From: Nageia nagi
Taxonomy: Eukaryota > Pinophyta
Length of the DNA stretch: 64,000 nt
Assembly: GCA_050084985.1 (NCBI GenBank)
Contig: JBITNC010000001.1
Coordinates: forward strand, 161,510,001-161,574,000
Reading direction: 5' to 3'
In this document: positions 26,527-37,161 of the stretch, in pieces
Numbering within the stretch: position 1 is the stretch's first letter
How the letters are laid out: each line of letters starts with the position of its first letter
Made by a program: the position numbers and the translations under genes
Notes under the pieces: generated by a model
Database searches by the model: none
The model's input: the letters and a program-made list of their open reading frames with translations, nothing else
Told to the model about the DNA's origin: nothing

Positions 26527-29294
26527 TTAGTCTAGGATGATAATAATAATGGTATATATTAGTTTCGAAGGTTATCATAATTGGATTTCATAATTAGCTC
26601 TCTACATAAACATAGACTATATTTGTAAGATTGTGGATCCTCCTAAACCCTCACCCATCAATATATAAAAAATAAATATTTTTTATTATGGGGTAAAAAT
26701 TGCAGGTTTTGAAATGGTCTTGATCCATTTTGAACATAATATAACAATATATAAGAATCAATACAAATCATATTACAAAATGCAATAGAGAGAAAAAATC
26801 ATCCTAGTAATCAAAATGAAGATTGCTAACAAAACAAATATGAAAAGATCCAACTAGAGCATCTTCTTGAGAGATTTCCTAATTTTCTTGATTCATTTTG
26901 GAAATTCTTCTAGAAGCCTAAATTTCATAGTGACTATGAATATCTTCATATCTTTATTGAAGTAGTATTCAATTCTATTTGAATTTCATGGATAATTTGA
27001 GAATTAAATTTAAATAAGAATTAAAATATTTACGTAATTATCAAATTTGAATAGTTGAATACTAACAATTTACATGATACTATCACTTTTAATTTTTATT
27101 TATATTTCACATGAATGCATGATTATTAAACAATTCAAAGAGAAAAAAAAATTTTTTGCAAGTGATAATATAAACGTGGTCATAAATTTGTAAATAAGTA
27201 ATCAAAATTATCTTGTTTATGAATTGAATGTAGAACACCATTCATATAGAATATTAGTAGTTATTTTTTTGCACAATTGAATGATTTAGAAAAAAATACA
27301 TTTAAAAAAATGTTTAATAAACATACTAATGAAATATATTTAAAAATATTGAACATTTTCAAATAATGAAGCACTACAATTTCTAGTCTAAGCTAATAAT
27401 AATAATGGTATAAATCGCATTCCAAAGTCATCATAATTAGATTTCAACATTGGTATAATTAGTTTACAAAGTTATTGTAATTATATTTTATAATTAGTTA
27501 TCTATATAAACATAGACCATGTTTGTAAGGTTGTGGGTCTTCCTAGACCCTCACCCATCAATTTACCAAAACTAAAAATATTTTTTTATTACAAGGTAAA
27601 AAGTGTAGGTTTTGAAATTGTCCTTGTCTACTTTGTGCAAAATGTAGCAATATAGGAGAATCAATACAAATTAGACTACAAAATGTAGCAAAGAGAAAAA
27701 ATTACCGTAGTAATAAAATGAGGAGTGCAAACACAAAAAAGATGACAAGATCCAACTAGAGAATAATCTTGAGATATTTTCTAATTTTCTTGATTCATTT
27801 TCAAAGGTCTTTCGGGAGCCTAAAATTTAGAGTTATTATGAATATCTTTATATCTTCATTGAATTAATATTCAATTCTATTTAAATTTCATGGATAATTT
27901 AAAAACTAAATTTAAGGAACCATATAAATATTTACACAATTTTCAAATTTGAATAGGTAAATACTAAAAATTTACATGATATTATCACTTGTAATTTTTA
28001 TTTATATTTCACATGAATGTGGATGTATAAATAGTGCAAACTTTATTTTTTCTCTTTTAATTGTTTAATAATCATTCATAGATCAAGAAATCCTTTCAAA
28101 GCTAATAAAATTGACCATAAATTTGCAAATAAGTAATAAAAATAATCTTGTCCATGAATTGCTTGTAGAACTCCATTCATTTAGAAAATTAGTAGTTGAT
28201 ATTTTTTTGCATAATTAAATGATTTAGAAAAAAGGACATTTAAAAAATATTTAATAAACATAATAATATAGATAGTGATCGCATACTAATGAAATATATT
28301 TAAAAATATTGAATATTTTCAAATAATGAAACACTACACATTCTAGTCTAAGCTAATAATAATAATAATATATGACTTTACAAAGTTATCATAATTAGAT
28401 TTCAATATTGGTATAATTAGTTTACAAAGTTATCATAATTATATTTTATAATTAATTCTCTTCATAAACGTAGACCATATTTGTAAGGTTGTGGGTCCTC
28501 CTAAACCCTAACCCATCAATATATAAAAAATAAAAATGTTTTTTTATTATAAGGTAAAATGTGCAAGTTTTGAAATGGTCCTTGTATATTTTTTATAAAA
28601 TGTACCAATATAGGAGAATCAATACAAATCAGACTACAAAATGTAATAGAGAGAAAAAAGTACCCTAGTAATAAAATGAGGAGTGCTAGCAAAACATAGA
28701 CGAGAAGAGCTAACAAGAGCTATCTTCTTAATACATTTCCTAATTTTCTTGATTCATTTTGGAAGGTCTTTCGAAAGCTTAAAATTTAGACTAATTATGA
28801 ATATCTTCATATCTTCAGTGAAGTATTATTCAATTCTATTTAAATTTCATGAATAATTTAAAAACTAAATTTAAGTAACCATTAAATATTTACATAATTT
28901 TCAAATTTTAGTAGTTGAATATAAATAATCTACATAATATTACCACTTGTAATTTGTATTTATATTTCACATAAATGTGAATGTACAAATAGTGTAAAAT
29001 TTATTTTTTCTATTTAAATTGTTTAATAATTGTGCATAGATTAGGAACTCCTTTCAAAGATAATAAACTTGGCCATAAATTTATCAATAAGTAATCAACA
29101 TCATCTTGTCCATGAATTGCATGTAGAATTCCATTCATATATAATATTAGTACTTGATTTTTCTCAACAATTGAATGATTTGAAGAAAAATAGAATTATA
29201 AAAAATTTAATAAACATAATAATATAGATAATGATCACATACCAATGAAAATATATAAAATATTGAACATTTTAAAATAATGAAGAACTACACT
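26527..29294. repeat. Three tandem ~0.9-kb repeats
   Basis: Three head-to-tail copies: about 26527-27380, 27381-28340 and 28341-29294. Each begins with a TAGTCTA(G/A)G...(TAA)n motif. Each then has an ACCCATCAAT landmark (26652, 27552, 28511), a CTTGATTCATTTT block, and an AATAATGAA...ACTACA end. Copies differ by substitutions and by indels of tens of bases, and copy 1 is the most divergent. No coding content. They occupy the subterminal part of the TIR element, where tandem repeats are common in CACTA- and Mutator-type elements. Confidence 0.85.
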
Positions 29295-29355
29295 TATATT
29301 GAAATATCATAATTTTGACCTAAATATGTCATACACATCATGTATAATTTGAAAA

Positions 29356-29932
29356 TTAATCAAAAGGACCATTGAAATATACTTTAACATATTTACATAT
29401 TTTTGAAACTTGTAATCCTTGAACAATATTTATAGCTTCATCCAATTTGTTTAATCCATCAAATGCCCAACTATGAGGAATTTTAAACAAATTAAGGTGA
29501 ATATTATTTTCACTAATATAGTTGGCATCACCTATGAATAATATATTTTCTCTTCCATATTTCTCACCATATATGTTAACAACATCTTCCAAGTTCTTTG
29601 TATAAATGGGGATAATTTTTCCATTATGAGAATGCTTAAAATCCATTTGACAATATAAACTCAAACTTGTTATCTCTCAATCATTGAAATATCTTGAACA
29701 TGGGTTGCATTTAGATGGAAACTAATTTTGTAAACCATAAAGCAATGTCAAAAGTTTCTTGAGCAACTTCTAGAAGTTTAGGAGTAAACATTCTTATGAA
29801 GTATTTGTATCCACTATACATAAAGTAATGCATTATTTTTATAGAAATTCTAAATAGTACTCCTTCTACTCCCAAAACTAGGAGTTTCTTTGTAAATGAA
29901 ATGAGGTTTATAAAATCATAAGTTATATTCAA
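29356..29932 (-). pseudogene. FCP1/NIF-like HAD phosphatase domain, broken
   Basis: FCP1-homology proteins are HAD-fold phosphatases (CTD small phosphatases, TIM50-like). The first segment (29932-29711) reads KKLLVLGVEGVLFRIS, the position of the catalytic DxDGxL motif. It then has YFIRMFTPKLLEVAQETFDI and ALWFTK, matching the usual R-P-x-hhxFh...VGIWSS block. After a stop and frameshift, 29664-29356 reads KNLEDVVNIYGEKYGREN, ILFIGDANY (normally LLIDDSPY) and IPHSWAFDG, then a C-terminal YVKVYFNGPF-like end. Both nucleophile aspartates are replaced (Gly, Glu), and the later DD is GD. With a frameshift as well, this is a dead copy. It is probably the 3' exon(s) of the decayed gene extending to about 33400. 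Confidence 0.65.
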
Positions 29933-30121
29933 TTTTATATTTTAATAAAAAAATTAAAAATGAATACCACTAAAATAAAATTCATATTTTGTTTCATCAT
30001 TCACAAAATAAAATCAAATAACATATAATAATACAAAACTACCAAAAGTCATTAATATTTTGCATCCAACATCAAACAAACATACCAATACTAATATTTT
30101 TTATTTCTATATATATGACAC

Positions 30122-30360
30122 AAATTTCTTTAACAAATTCAATCTTATATTATTTCACAAAGATATTTTCATTATAAAAGACATGGAAAATACATATTAT
30201 CTCAATAAACTATTTTCATAATGAATTACCATATATTTTAATTACATAAATTTCTTTAACAAATTCAATTTTATATTATTTCACAAAAATATTTTCATTA
30301 TAAAAGACTTGGAACATACATATCATCTCAATGAAATATTTTCATAATGAATAACCATAT
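30122..30360. repeat. 126-bp tandem duplication
   Basis: Two direct copies starting AAATTTCTTTAACAAATTCA at 30122 and 30248, each ending TTTTCATAATGAATNACCATAT. AT-rich and non-coding. Immediately to the right (30361-30400) is a 40-bp copy of part of the FCP1-like segment at 29767-29806. Confidence 0.85.
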
Positions 30361-30459
30361 AGAAGTTCAGAAGTAAACATTGTTATGAAGTATTTTTATT
30401 TCATTTGATGTCCTTTATACGTTGTCTTACATATGATGGTGGATTGATAATTTTTTATT

Positions 30460-30640
30460 ATTTTTTTTATCAAAGAATATTAACTAACCAATCTAGATCA
30501 TCGATCTGTGATAAAATAATTCTTCTTGAGTGTTCCATCATATATTTAATTTGCACAATTAATGTATTGGTGGCATCATATAATTTGATTTTTTTCCACA
30601 CTTCATATAGATGATTATATATTTTTAAATTCTATTATTT
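30460..30640 (-). pseudogene. Possible exon of unknown gene upstream of FCP1-like domain
   Basis: A minus-strand open stretch of about 52 codons, containing YEVWKKIKLYDATNTLIVQI and then MMEHSRRIILSQIDDLDWLV, ending at a TGA. It has a convincing protein-like composition (amphipathic, no low complexity) despite AT-rich surroundings. I recognise no family. Its place and strand suggest it belongs to the same decayed gene as the segments at 29356-29932 and 32240-33255. Confidence 0.4.
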
Positions 30641-31340
30641 AATACCTAAGGGAATATGATAACTTTATTCTTTTATATTTGAACATGAATCATGTGTTTG
30701 ACTCATGTTAATATTTTTATCCAATGGTGCAACCTTTGCTAAGGAAAAAATTAATATAAAGTTAATATAGATAAATGATATCAATAAGATACCTCTTCCT
30801 CAAATATTATAAATATAAAGTTATTGATTTATATAATTAATTATATATCTACTTGATACTTCTTTCTCACTTTGAGATGCATTTATATCAACATCATTAA
30901 TATCATTTAGTACAATTGTGTTTGAAAGAAAAGAAGTTATCCTTAAATAATATTAGTAAATAATTTAAAAATATAGCTAAAACAAATTGAAGATGATTAT
31001 ATATGCTTAAATTATATTATTAAATACCTAGGATAATAGGACAAATTTTATCTTTTATATTTGAACTTGAAGCATGGGTTTGACTCATGTTAATATTTTT
31101 CTCAAATAGTGTATCCTTTGTTGAGTAAAAAATTAATATGAAGTTATTATAGATAAATGATATCAATCAAATATTTTTTCCTCAAACATCATAAATATAA
31201 ATTTATTGATTTATATAACTAAATATAAAGTTATTGATTTGAGATGCATCCATGTCAACTTCATTAATATCATTGTGTACAATTGTATATGAAAAAAAGA
31301 AGTTATCCTTAAATAATATTAGTAAATAATTAAAAACTAT
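30611..31340. repeat. ~380-bp tandem duplication containing a short acidic segment
   Basis: Two direct copies, about 30611-30975 and 30991-31340, beginning GATGATTATATAT and ending GAAGTTATCCTTAAATAATA. Each holds a minus-strand acidic peptide pattern (NDIN(D/E)VD(I/M)(N/D)ASQ), as if one small exon and its introns were duplicated. Confidence 0.75.
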
Positions 31341-31699
31341 CTTCCAAATCTTTCATATAAAATATTTAAAAAAGCACTTGCTCCTTCCCCCTTCCCACTA
31401 ACATATTATAATAGACTCTTATCACAAATGGAATAAATAAAACTACTATAAAAATAAATTTATTATTTATAGTTAATTTAGGTCAATGATATTTACTTGA
31501 TAGTTCTTTTTCTTTTGAAAAAGTTGAATATGCCTAAGTTATAATTATACTAAAATATTAAATAATATAATTTGAATTGATTTCTTGATTGTTATTTAAT
31601 AATATGAAAAATAAATAATAATCTCACCATGAATTTAATTAAACAAGTAAAATTACTATAATTATAAAGTTATTACTGTTAATATAGTTCAATTATATA

Positions 31700-32160
31700 T
31701 ACTTGATTGTTCATGTTCATTGTGATTAAAAACTTCATCTTCTTCTTTTTCATTAGTTTTATTATTATTTGTTGTTTCTATCGTATAACACAAACTTCAT
31801 CAATATTGGAAAATAATTAAATTGGAAGAAATATATACATTTATATGAAAAATTAAACTTATAAAAATTCTAGCAATTAATTTGAGTGAAAATAAGTCAA
31901 ATATAGTTAAATTAGTAAATACAATACTTGAAGTATCCTCATTTAAATCATTTTCTCTATCACTACTTGGGTCATCATTATTAATTTTAGAGTATCTCTT
32001 TGATACATCACATTAAACTTATATAAGAATAAATATGTCACCTTCATTCCTTTCCAATAATACAAAAAATAAATAATAATGTCACCATGATTTTCATTTT
32101 GATTAGAATCTTCCTCTGATCTCCACCATGTCATAGGTTTTCATGATTTTGAATGGATGC
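31700..32160 (-). other. Possible short acidic exon relics
   Basis: Minus-strand segments near 31770-31700 (KTNEKEEDEVFNHNEHEQSS) and 32134-31930 (EEDSNQNENHGD and, further on, NDDPSSDRENDLNEDTSS) read as acidic linker sequence between AT-rich, intron-like stretches. They would fit a disordered acidic region between the two ends of the decayed gene. Splice sites cannot be fixed by eye. Confidence 0.25.
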
Positions 32161-32239
32161 ATCCTCTATTTCAATTAAAGATCACAAATTTTATCAAACA
32201 CTATATAAAAAAGTTCATAACATTTAAATAAGAAAAAAT

Positions 32240-33255
32240 TATACCTTATATTTTAAAAAATAGATACATGTTTCTAAGGAGTTCAACTTCTTGTAGAAGG
32301 ATTTTAAAAAACCTTCTTGGGTGATGTCTTCCATAATGCAAGTTAGCCTTCTTTCTTTCATATCACTCACACCCTTCACTAGTGCATCCACCAAAAAGTG
32401 ACAAAATCAATACTCCTTTTGTTGAGTAATTTGAAATAATGTCATTCCAAATGATTCTATTCTCTCACATATGAAAGGATGGAATGTAGCTTCCAAATTT
32501 ATTTTATCATTTTTTATGTCAAATAGTTTAGGAAGCACTACATTGTATCTTGCCTTCAATTAAGAGATAAATTTAGTCTTTATATTCATCACTTGCACTA
32601 TGTTGATTAGTAGAATTTATATAGAATGATAGTTAATAAATTCATGGTCTTTAAACACCCTATAAATTTCTTTCTTCCTATTGATCATATTGTTATCTTT
32701 CATCCCTTTCTATTCTTTGTTTTTGTTGTATTGTATTTTTTGAAAAGTGTGATGAGGGAAGAAATTAATAGTGATACCTTCTCCTAGATAGTGTTTGTAT
32801 TACATTATATGGAGTAGAATAAAAATAAGTAAAATTCATAGAATCTAGGAAATGATGTTAAACTTCTTTATCTAATGCTTTAAAACATCTTTTCATTATT
32901 ATCTAGGCTTCTTTTGGAATGTTATTTTTATCAAATTCCTTGTGTTTTATTTTCTTATTTTCTTTTCCTTAACTTCCATAACTAAAAATGTTGCATAATT
33001 ATGGAATATAGGTTGCGTGAAGATTATATTTCTCAAGGAAATTTTATTTGGTACATCCCATTAAATTGAATCTATCTCCATCCTTATTTGTAAAAACTTT
33101 TCTCTAAGAGTTCTCCATTTTTTTTATTTTTCTACAATATTCTTCCATCTAAATTCCTTTTTCTACTAGAGGAATAGATGAAGATATCTAAACATCACCT
33201 TGATAAATTAGTTCAACCAATTTATCAAGTTTATTATCTTTCATTTTCATATTAC
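32240..33255 (-). pseudogene. Large decayed exon(s) of an unknown conserved gene
   Basis: Two long coherent frames on the minus strand. From about 33255 to 32740: LDKLVELIYQGDV, ISSSIPLVEKG, MEEYCRKIKKMENS, RKVFTNKDGDRFNLMG, HHFLDSMNFTYFY, with eight in-frame TAG/TAA stops between blocks. After a frameshift, 32715-32240: RKKEIYRVFKDHEFINYHS, LKARYNVVLPKLFDIKND, EATFHPFICERIESFGMTLF, FLVDALVKGVSDMKERRLTC, IMEDITQEGFLKSFYKKLNS, with three stops. It ends at AAG|GTATAA, which looks like a splice donor. The regular spacing of protein-like blocks is strong evidence of a former gene. I do not recognise the family; no retroelement or known transposase motif is visible. Confidence 0.55.
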
Positions 33256-33271
33256 TATGGAAATTACCCAC

Positions 33272-34306
33272 AAAGTATGTGTACCTTGTTATTTTTTAAC
33301 ATACTTGTAGGTGTCATCAAGTTTGGAAAGCTCTAGAAGTCTTATCAGTGCTTCCTGGCCCTTGGAGGGATCTAGTAAACAAGTTGGAGATAAAATAAAT
33401 ATACTAAAAATTTTCATATATCATTATCATATACTTTATTATTAGGTGATATTTTCCCAAATACATGAAATCCAATTATCTGTAAGTAGCCAAGCATCAC
33501 TCACTTTAGAGGAATTGCATTTTTGTAAAATTTTTGAAGAATAGAGCAAGGGTGTTTGTAATGAAAAGAAATTGAATAATCAATAAGACTTGTTTTGACT
33601 TTAGTTTGAATGAATGCATGAATCATATGTCTTGTGTCTTTATTTGCTAGTTATTCTTCTAAACTACATTTTTTAGAATTTTATTATTGAAATTGAATAA
33701 TATAATAATTATTTTGTTGTATTTAATTTTCTCAACCTTATATGTAGCTCCTGTAGAAATATATTTGTACTAAAGTGACATTTAATGTGATTACTTTATT
33801 ATAATCTACTTTCATTTTTCTATTATTGTGAAAATTTAGTTAAATAAATATAATACCCATAAAGTATGTGTACCTTGTTATTTTATAAGATACTTATAGG
33901 TATAATCAATTTTTTGAAGTTGTGGAAGTCTTATGAGTGCTTCTCCATATTTGGAGGTATTAAGAAATGAGTTGAAGATAAAATGGAGATATTGATAATT
34001 TTCATGTATTATTATGATCTACTTTATTATTAGGTGATATTTTCTAAAGGCATGAAAGCCAATTATTTATAAGTAGCAAATCATGGCTCATTTGTAGATG
34101 ATTTACCTTTTTGTAAAATTTTTAGAGAATAGAACAAGGGTGTTTGTAATGAAAAGAACTTAAATAACCAATAAGACCTATTTTGATTTCAATTGGTATC
34201 TTTGAATTTTATCTCATGGCTTTGAATGAATGCATGATTCATATTTCTTGTGTATTTGTTTTTTGCTTATTATTTTAAGCTATATTTTTTACAATTTTAT
34301 TATTAA
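33272..34306. repeat. ~589-bp tandem duplication near right end of TIR element
   Basis: Two direct copies starting AAAGTATGTGTACCTTGTTA at 33272 and 33861. The first keeps a minus-strand exon-like frame (LLDPSKGQEALIRLLELSKL, about 33296-33402). In the second the same stretch is frameshifted and stopped. The rest matches with scattered substitutions and indels. Confidence 0.8.
33296..33402 (-). pseudogene. Possible 5' exon of the decayed gene
   Basis: Minus-strand frame with SPTCLLDPSKGQEALIRLLE, then LSKLDDTYKYVKK and a stop, about 35 codons without internal stops. It is helical-looking and has no known motif. The duplicated copy downstream (about 33885-33990) is degenerate, so this is the better-preserved one. 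It lies upstream of the 32240-33255 segment in transcription order. Confidence 0.35.
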
Positions 34307-34531
34307 TGTATATTCATCTTTAATCCCTTATCTTATGTCAAAGAAAAGGTTAAAGGAAATCAATAAGGTGATAATTGTAAGATGATAATATTAAAATTAG
34401 AGGAAAAATAAAATATTATATAATTGAAAACCAATATACTTCTAAATGTATTCCATTATTCAAACATTTGATTTCCAATACTATAACATCCAATGCCAAT
34501 AATCATAATATTGGAAGTTTATATGTTGCCT

Positions 34532-34557
34532 AATAAGTCCATATTTAATGAAATGGT
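34532..34557 (-). repeat. Right terminal inverted repeat
   Basis: Ends ATTTAATGAAATGGT on the plus strand. It is the inverted partner of 26501-26526 and is followed by GG and an (AAT)n run, after which gag resumes. Confidence 0.75.
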
Positions 34558-34589
34558 GGTAATAATAATAATAATAATAATAATAAAAG

Positions 34590-35330
34590 AGATACAACAT
34601 GTAAATGATTTTCTAAAGGGATGGAAGATATTAACAAAGGAAATTGTTATGGATGAATGAGTTAAAATATAATTTTATAAGTTCTTTGTTACCATAATTT
34701 AAACTTAAAGTCATTAACTATGAGGATGAATCACTACATAACATGATTGAAATATTATTCAAAAAAGAAACATGTATTTTTCCTCTAAATACACCAAATA
34801 ATAAAAGTGCTTGAAAAGGAAGATCTAGCAAAGAATATACAAAAAAAGATAAAGATAAGAAAATAGTTGAAATAATTGATAAGAAAAGTAGTGATGATGT
34901 GATTAAAAAAAACTTACAAGAAAATACCTAAATTTTTCAAATAGAATTGATCCAACTATTAATATATTAGTTGAAAAGAATCTCATAAAACTCCCATTAA
35001 TCAAGAAACATTATTGTCTAAATGGAGTATTAGAAGGATATAGATATGAATAATTCTATAATTATCATAAAAATGTAAGACACTCAACTAGAACTTACAA
35101 GATATTATTCAAGATCTTATTGACCAAAAATTAATAAAATTTGATGATGAATTAATTAAAGAAAAATAGATACGAGAAATTCATTACAACCTCATAATAA
35201 CAAATTGGGTATATTCATAAACCCATTTCCAAAAAGAGGTAAACAAGTGGAACAACCTAAAGTAGTAGTCAAAATGCTGAAAAAATATGATAGTTTAAAG
35301 AATTATTTCAAGCACAAATTTAGGTCAGCA
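34590..35330 (+). pseudogene. Ty3/gypsy gag, C-terminal fragment (continuation after insertion)
   Basis: It resumes the gag begun at 26230: VNDFLKGWKILTKEIVMDE follows the TIR element. Further on is a Lys-rich linker, and then the region resembling the Ty3 gag C-terminal motif (normally C-x-YH...GH.T.DC): here NYHKNVRHSTRTYK in one frame and DLIDQKLIKFDDELIKE in another. Cysteines are mutated and stops are frequent. Confidence 0.6.
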
Positions 35331-36125
35331 TGTCAATATTATCAATGTGAACATACGCAATAAACTTAAAATCATAAATTAACTAAGAAAATATTCAAAA
35401 GTTAATAGCATCACTCGAATAAGATATTATAAGAACAATCTTGGTGTAGTTGATTCAATAAAGAAGTCAGATGTTATTTATAAGTTTAATTAAAAAAAAA
35501 AAAAGGATATTCCAAATTCTGTGAGTATTACCCTTAGTTTTCCCAAACCTTGATATCTTATTGTGTAGATTTTAATTTTTTAAGATTAAGATTATATTTA
35601 GGAGTATTTCTCTCATATTCATTATATTTCATTCACATTGATGCTTTCATAATAATTTATATGCATTTTTCATTCTGAAGAAAAATATTGTAAAAGATAA
35701 ATTTACACATAAGAATGATATCAATGCAGTGCGTTTTTGTTTGAACAACACTAATGTAATAGTTTATTTTTAATTTTTAAAATAATAAGTTCATAATTTT
35801 TTGCATTCATATATATCAAACATATTTATAAATATTATCATCACTTTTAGGGCTATAAAATACCATGTTTAGAAGGAATTTGATTATTTTCTTGCAATCT
35901 TTTGTATTTAAAAGAAATTGATGATTTGTTTACATGTATTATTATTAAACAAAATTATTTAAATTGTAAAAAATAATCAATCAGTAGAAATTCCTTTCTT
36001 TTTCATTTGCTCATACAAATAGTTATAATAAATCAAAATAGTGCTACTTAATGCATATATGTTACTAGTTACAAATTCAACATTACAAAAGTTACTTTGG
36101 GGATAGAATAGTAATTCCAAATGAA
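35331..36125 (+). other. Gap in the gypsy remnant: protease, RT and RNase H not seen
   Basis: About 0.8 kb of AT-rich sequence between gag and integrase. The expected protease, RT and RNase H (over 2 kb) are not recognisable, so most of pol is deleted. Confidence 0.45.
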
Positions 36126-37110
36126 GGAAATTTGAGGAAATAAATTTTGTATGAATTCCATGTTACTCGATTGTTTGCACATCTTGGGGTAAATAAGATT
36201 AGAGAAAACCTTAAATAATAATATATTTAGAGAGCAATGAAGTAGGATATAGGATATTATGTGACCACATGCATTGATTATCAAAAGGATAAAACTGAAA
36301 AAAATTTACATTTGACTTTTGGTAGGCCTTGCGTAATGAGTTAGAAACTAAATTCCATTTCAATTCTACATACCACCATGAACTGGATGGGAAAATTGAG
36401 AGAGTAAATCAAATCCTGGAAGACATGATCAGTATGTATTGTAACCATTAAAAAACCAAGTGGGAGGACAACTTGCATTTTATGGAGTTTGAATACAATA
36501 ATGCATACTAGACATCTTTAAAGATATCACCATTGGAAGCCTTGTGTGGTCGAAAATGTAGAACTCTAGTATATTAGGATAGATTGGATGAGAGATCTAC
36601 TTTTAGCAACAAAATGTTGCAAGATATGAAAGCTCAACTTAAGATTAGTTGTGAAAATATTAAATAAGCTTTTGATAGGTAGAAACATGTGGCTGACCTA
36701 CATTGAACACCTAGATAATTTATTATTACTCTATAAAGCATTCTATTAAGTCATCCAAGTTGTCAACCCCTTATGTAGGCCCCTTTGAGGTTCTAAAAAG
36801 AGTCAATCATGTAGCTTATTATCTAAATTTGCCAGCCAATTTATCTAAATTACATAATGTATTTCATGTATCTATACTAAAAAAGTACATGCCTAATCCC
36901 TCACATGTTTAGGATGTGAATAAATTATAGATGATAAATCCTTTAAATGTGGAGGTAAATCAAGTAAGAATTATAAAAACCCATAATAGGAAGCTCAGAA
37001 ATAGAAATATGGAGTAGTGCAGAGTTTAATGGGATCAATATTCTAAGAATGATTCCACTTGGAAAGACTTACATTTGATGCAAAAATAATTTCTTGATTT
37101 ATTTATTTAA
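36126..37110 (+). pseudogene. Ty3/gypsy integrase, broken
   Basis: Begins in the zinc-binding region: VTRLFAHLGVNKIRENLK, then GYYVTTCIDYQKDKTEKN, where the second Cys of C-x2-C is Tyr. The first part of the catalytic core (with the two Asp) is deleted. The sequence resumes at FHFNSTYHHELDGKIERVNQ, with the catalytic Glu kept (KIERVN). It continues with YNNAY, LEALCGRKCRTLVY, then, after a frameshift, STPYVGPFEVLKRVNHVAYY and KLHNVFHVSILKKYMP. The end is chromodomain-like: RNRNMEQCRV-type sequence with a stop, and DSTWKDL. Confidence 0.8.
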
Positions 37111-37146
37111 GAACTAGCCTAAAAATATAGGAATTGTATTTAATAT

Positions 37147-37161
37147 TAGGGAGGGTGAATG
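37147..37161 (+). promoter_or_regulatory. Polypurine tract-like site after gypsy integrase
   Basis: TTAGGGAGGGTGAATG follows the integrase end by about 40 bp, as in Ty3/gypsy elements just before the 3' LTR. The next base belongs to a copia LTR, so the gypsy 3' LTR is displaced or missing. Confidence 0.5.

Larger units (their letters stand above)
26498..34560. mobile_element. TIR-bounded DNA transposon (~8.06 kb) carrying gene fragments
   Basis: The two ends are 26-bp imperfect inverted repeats (23/26 match, with the outer 15 bases identical, ACCATTTCATTAAAT). Outside the core both ends continue as xAC(T/C)ACC, reminiscent of CACTA-type ends. The element splits a Ty3/gypsy gag: gag sequence stops at the left end and resumes past the right end, each side at an AAT microsatellite that hides the target duplication. 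Inside are three 0.9-kb tandem repeats, several shorter tandem duplications, and minus-strand pieces of a decayed gene ending in an FCP1-like domain. No known transposase domain is recognised. A non-autonomous Pack-type (CACTA-like?) element is the most economical reading. Superfamily is uncertain. Confidence 0.6.

Noticed and set aside
26498-34560. Helitron or solo-LTR explanation for the 8-kb insertion
   Set aside because: Inverted, not direct, terminal repeats are present, and there is no TC...CTRR-type end; a TIR transposon fits better.
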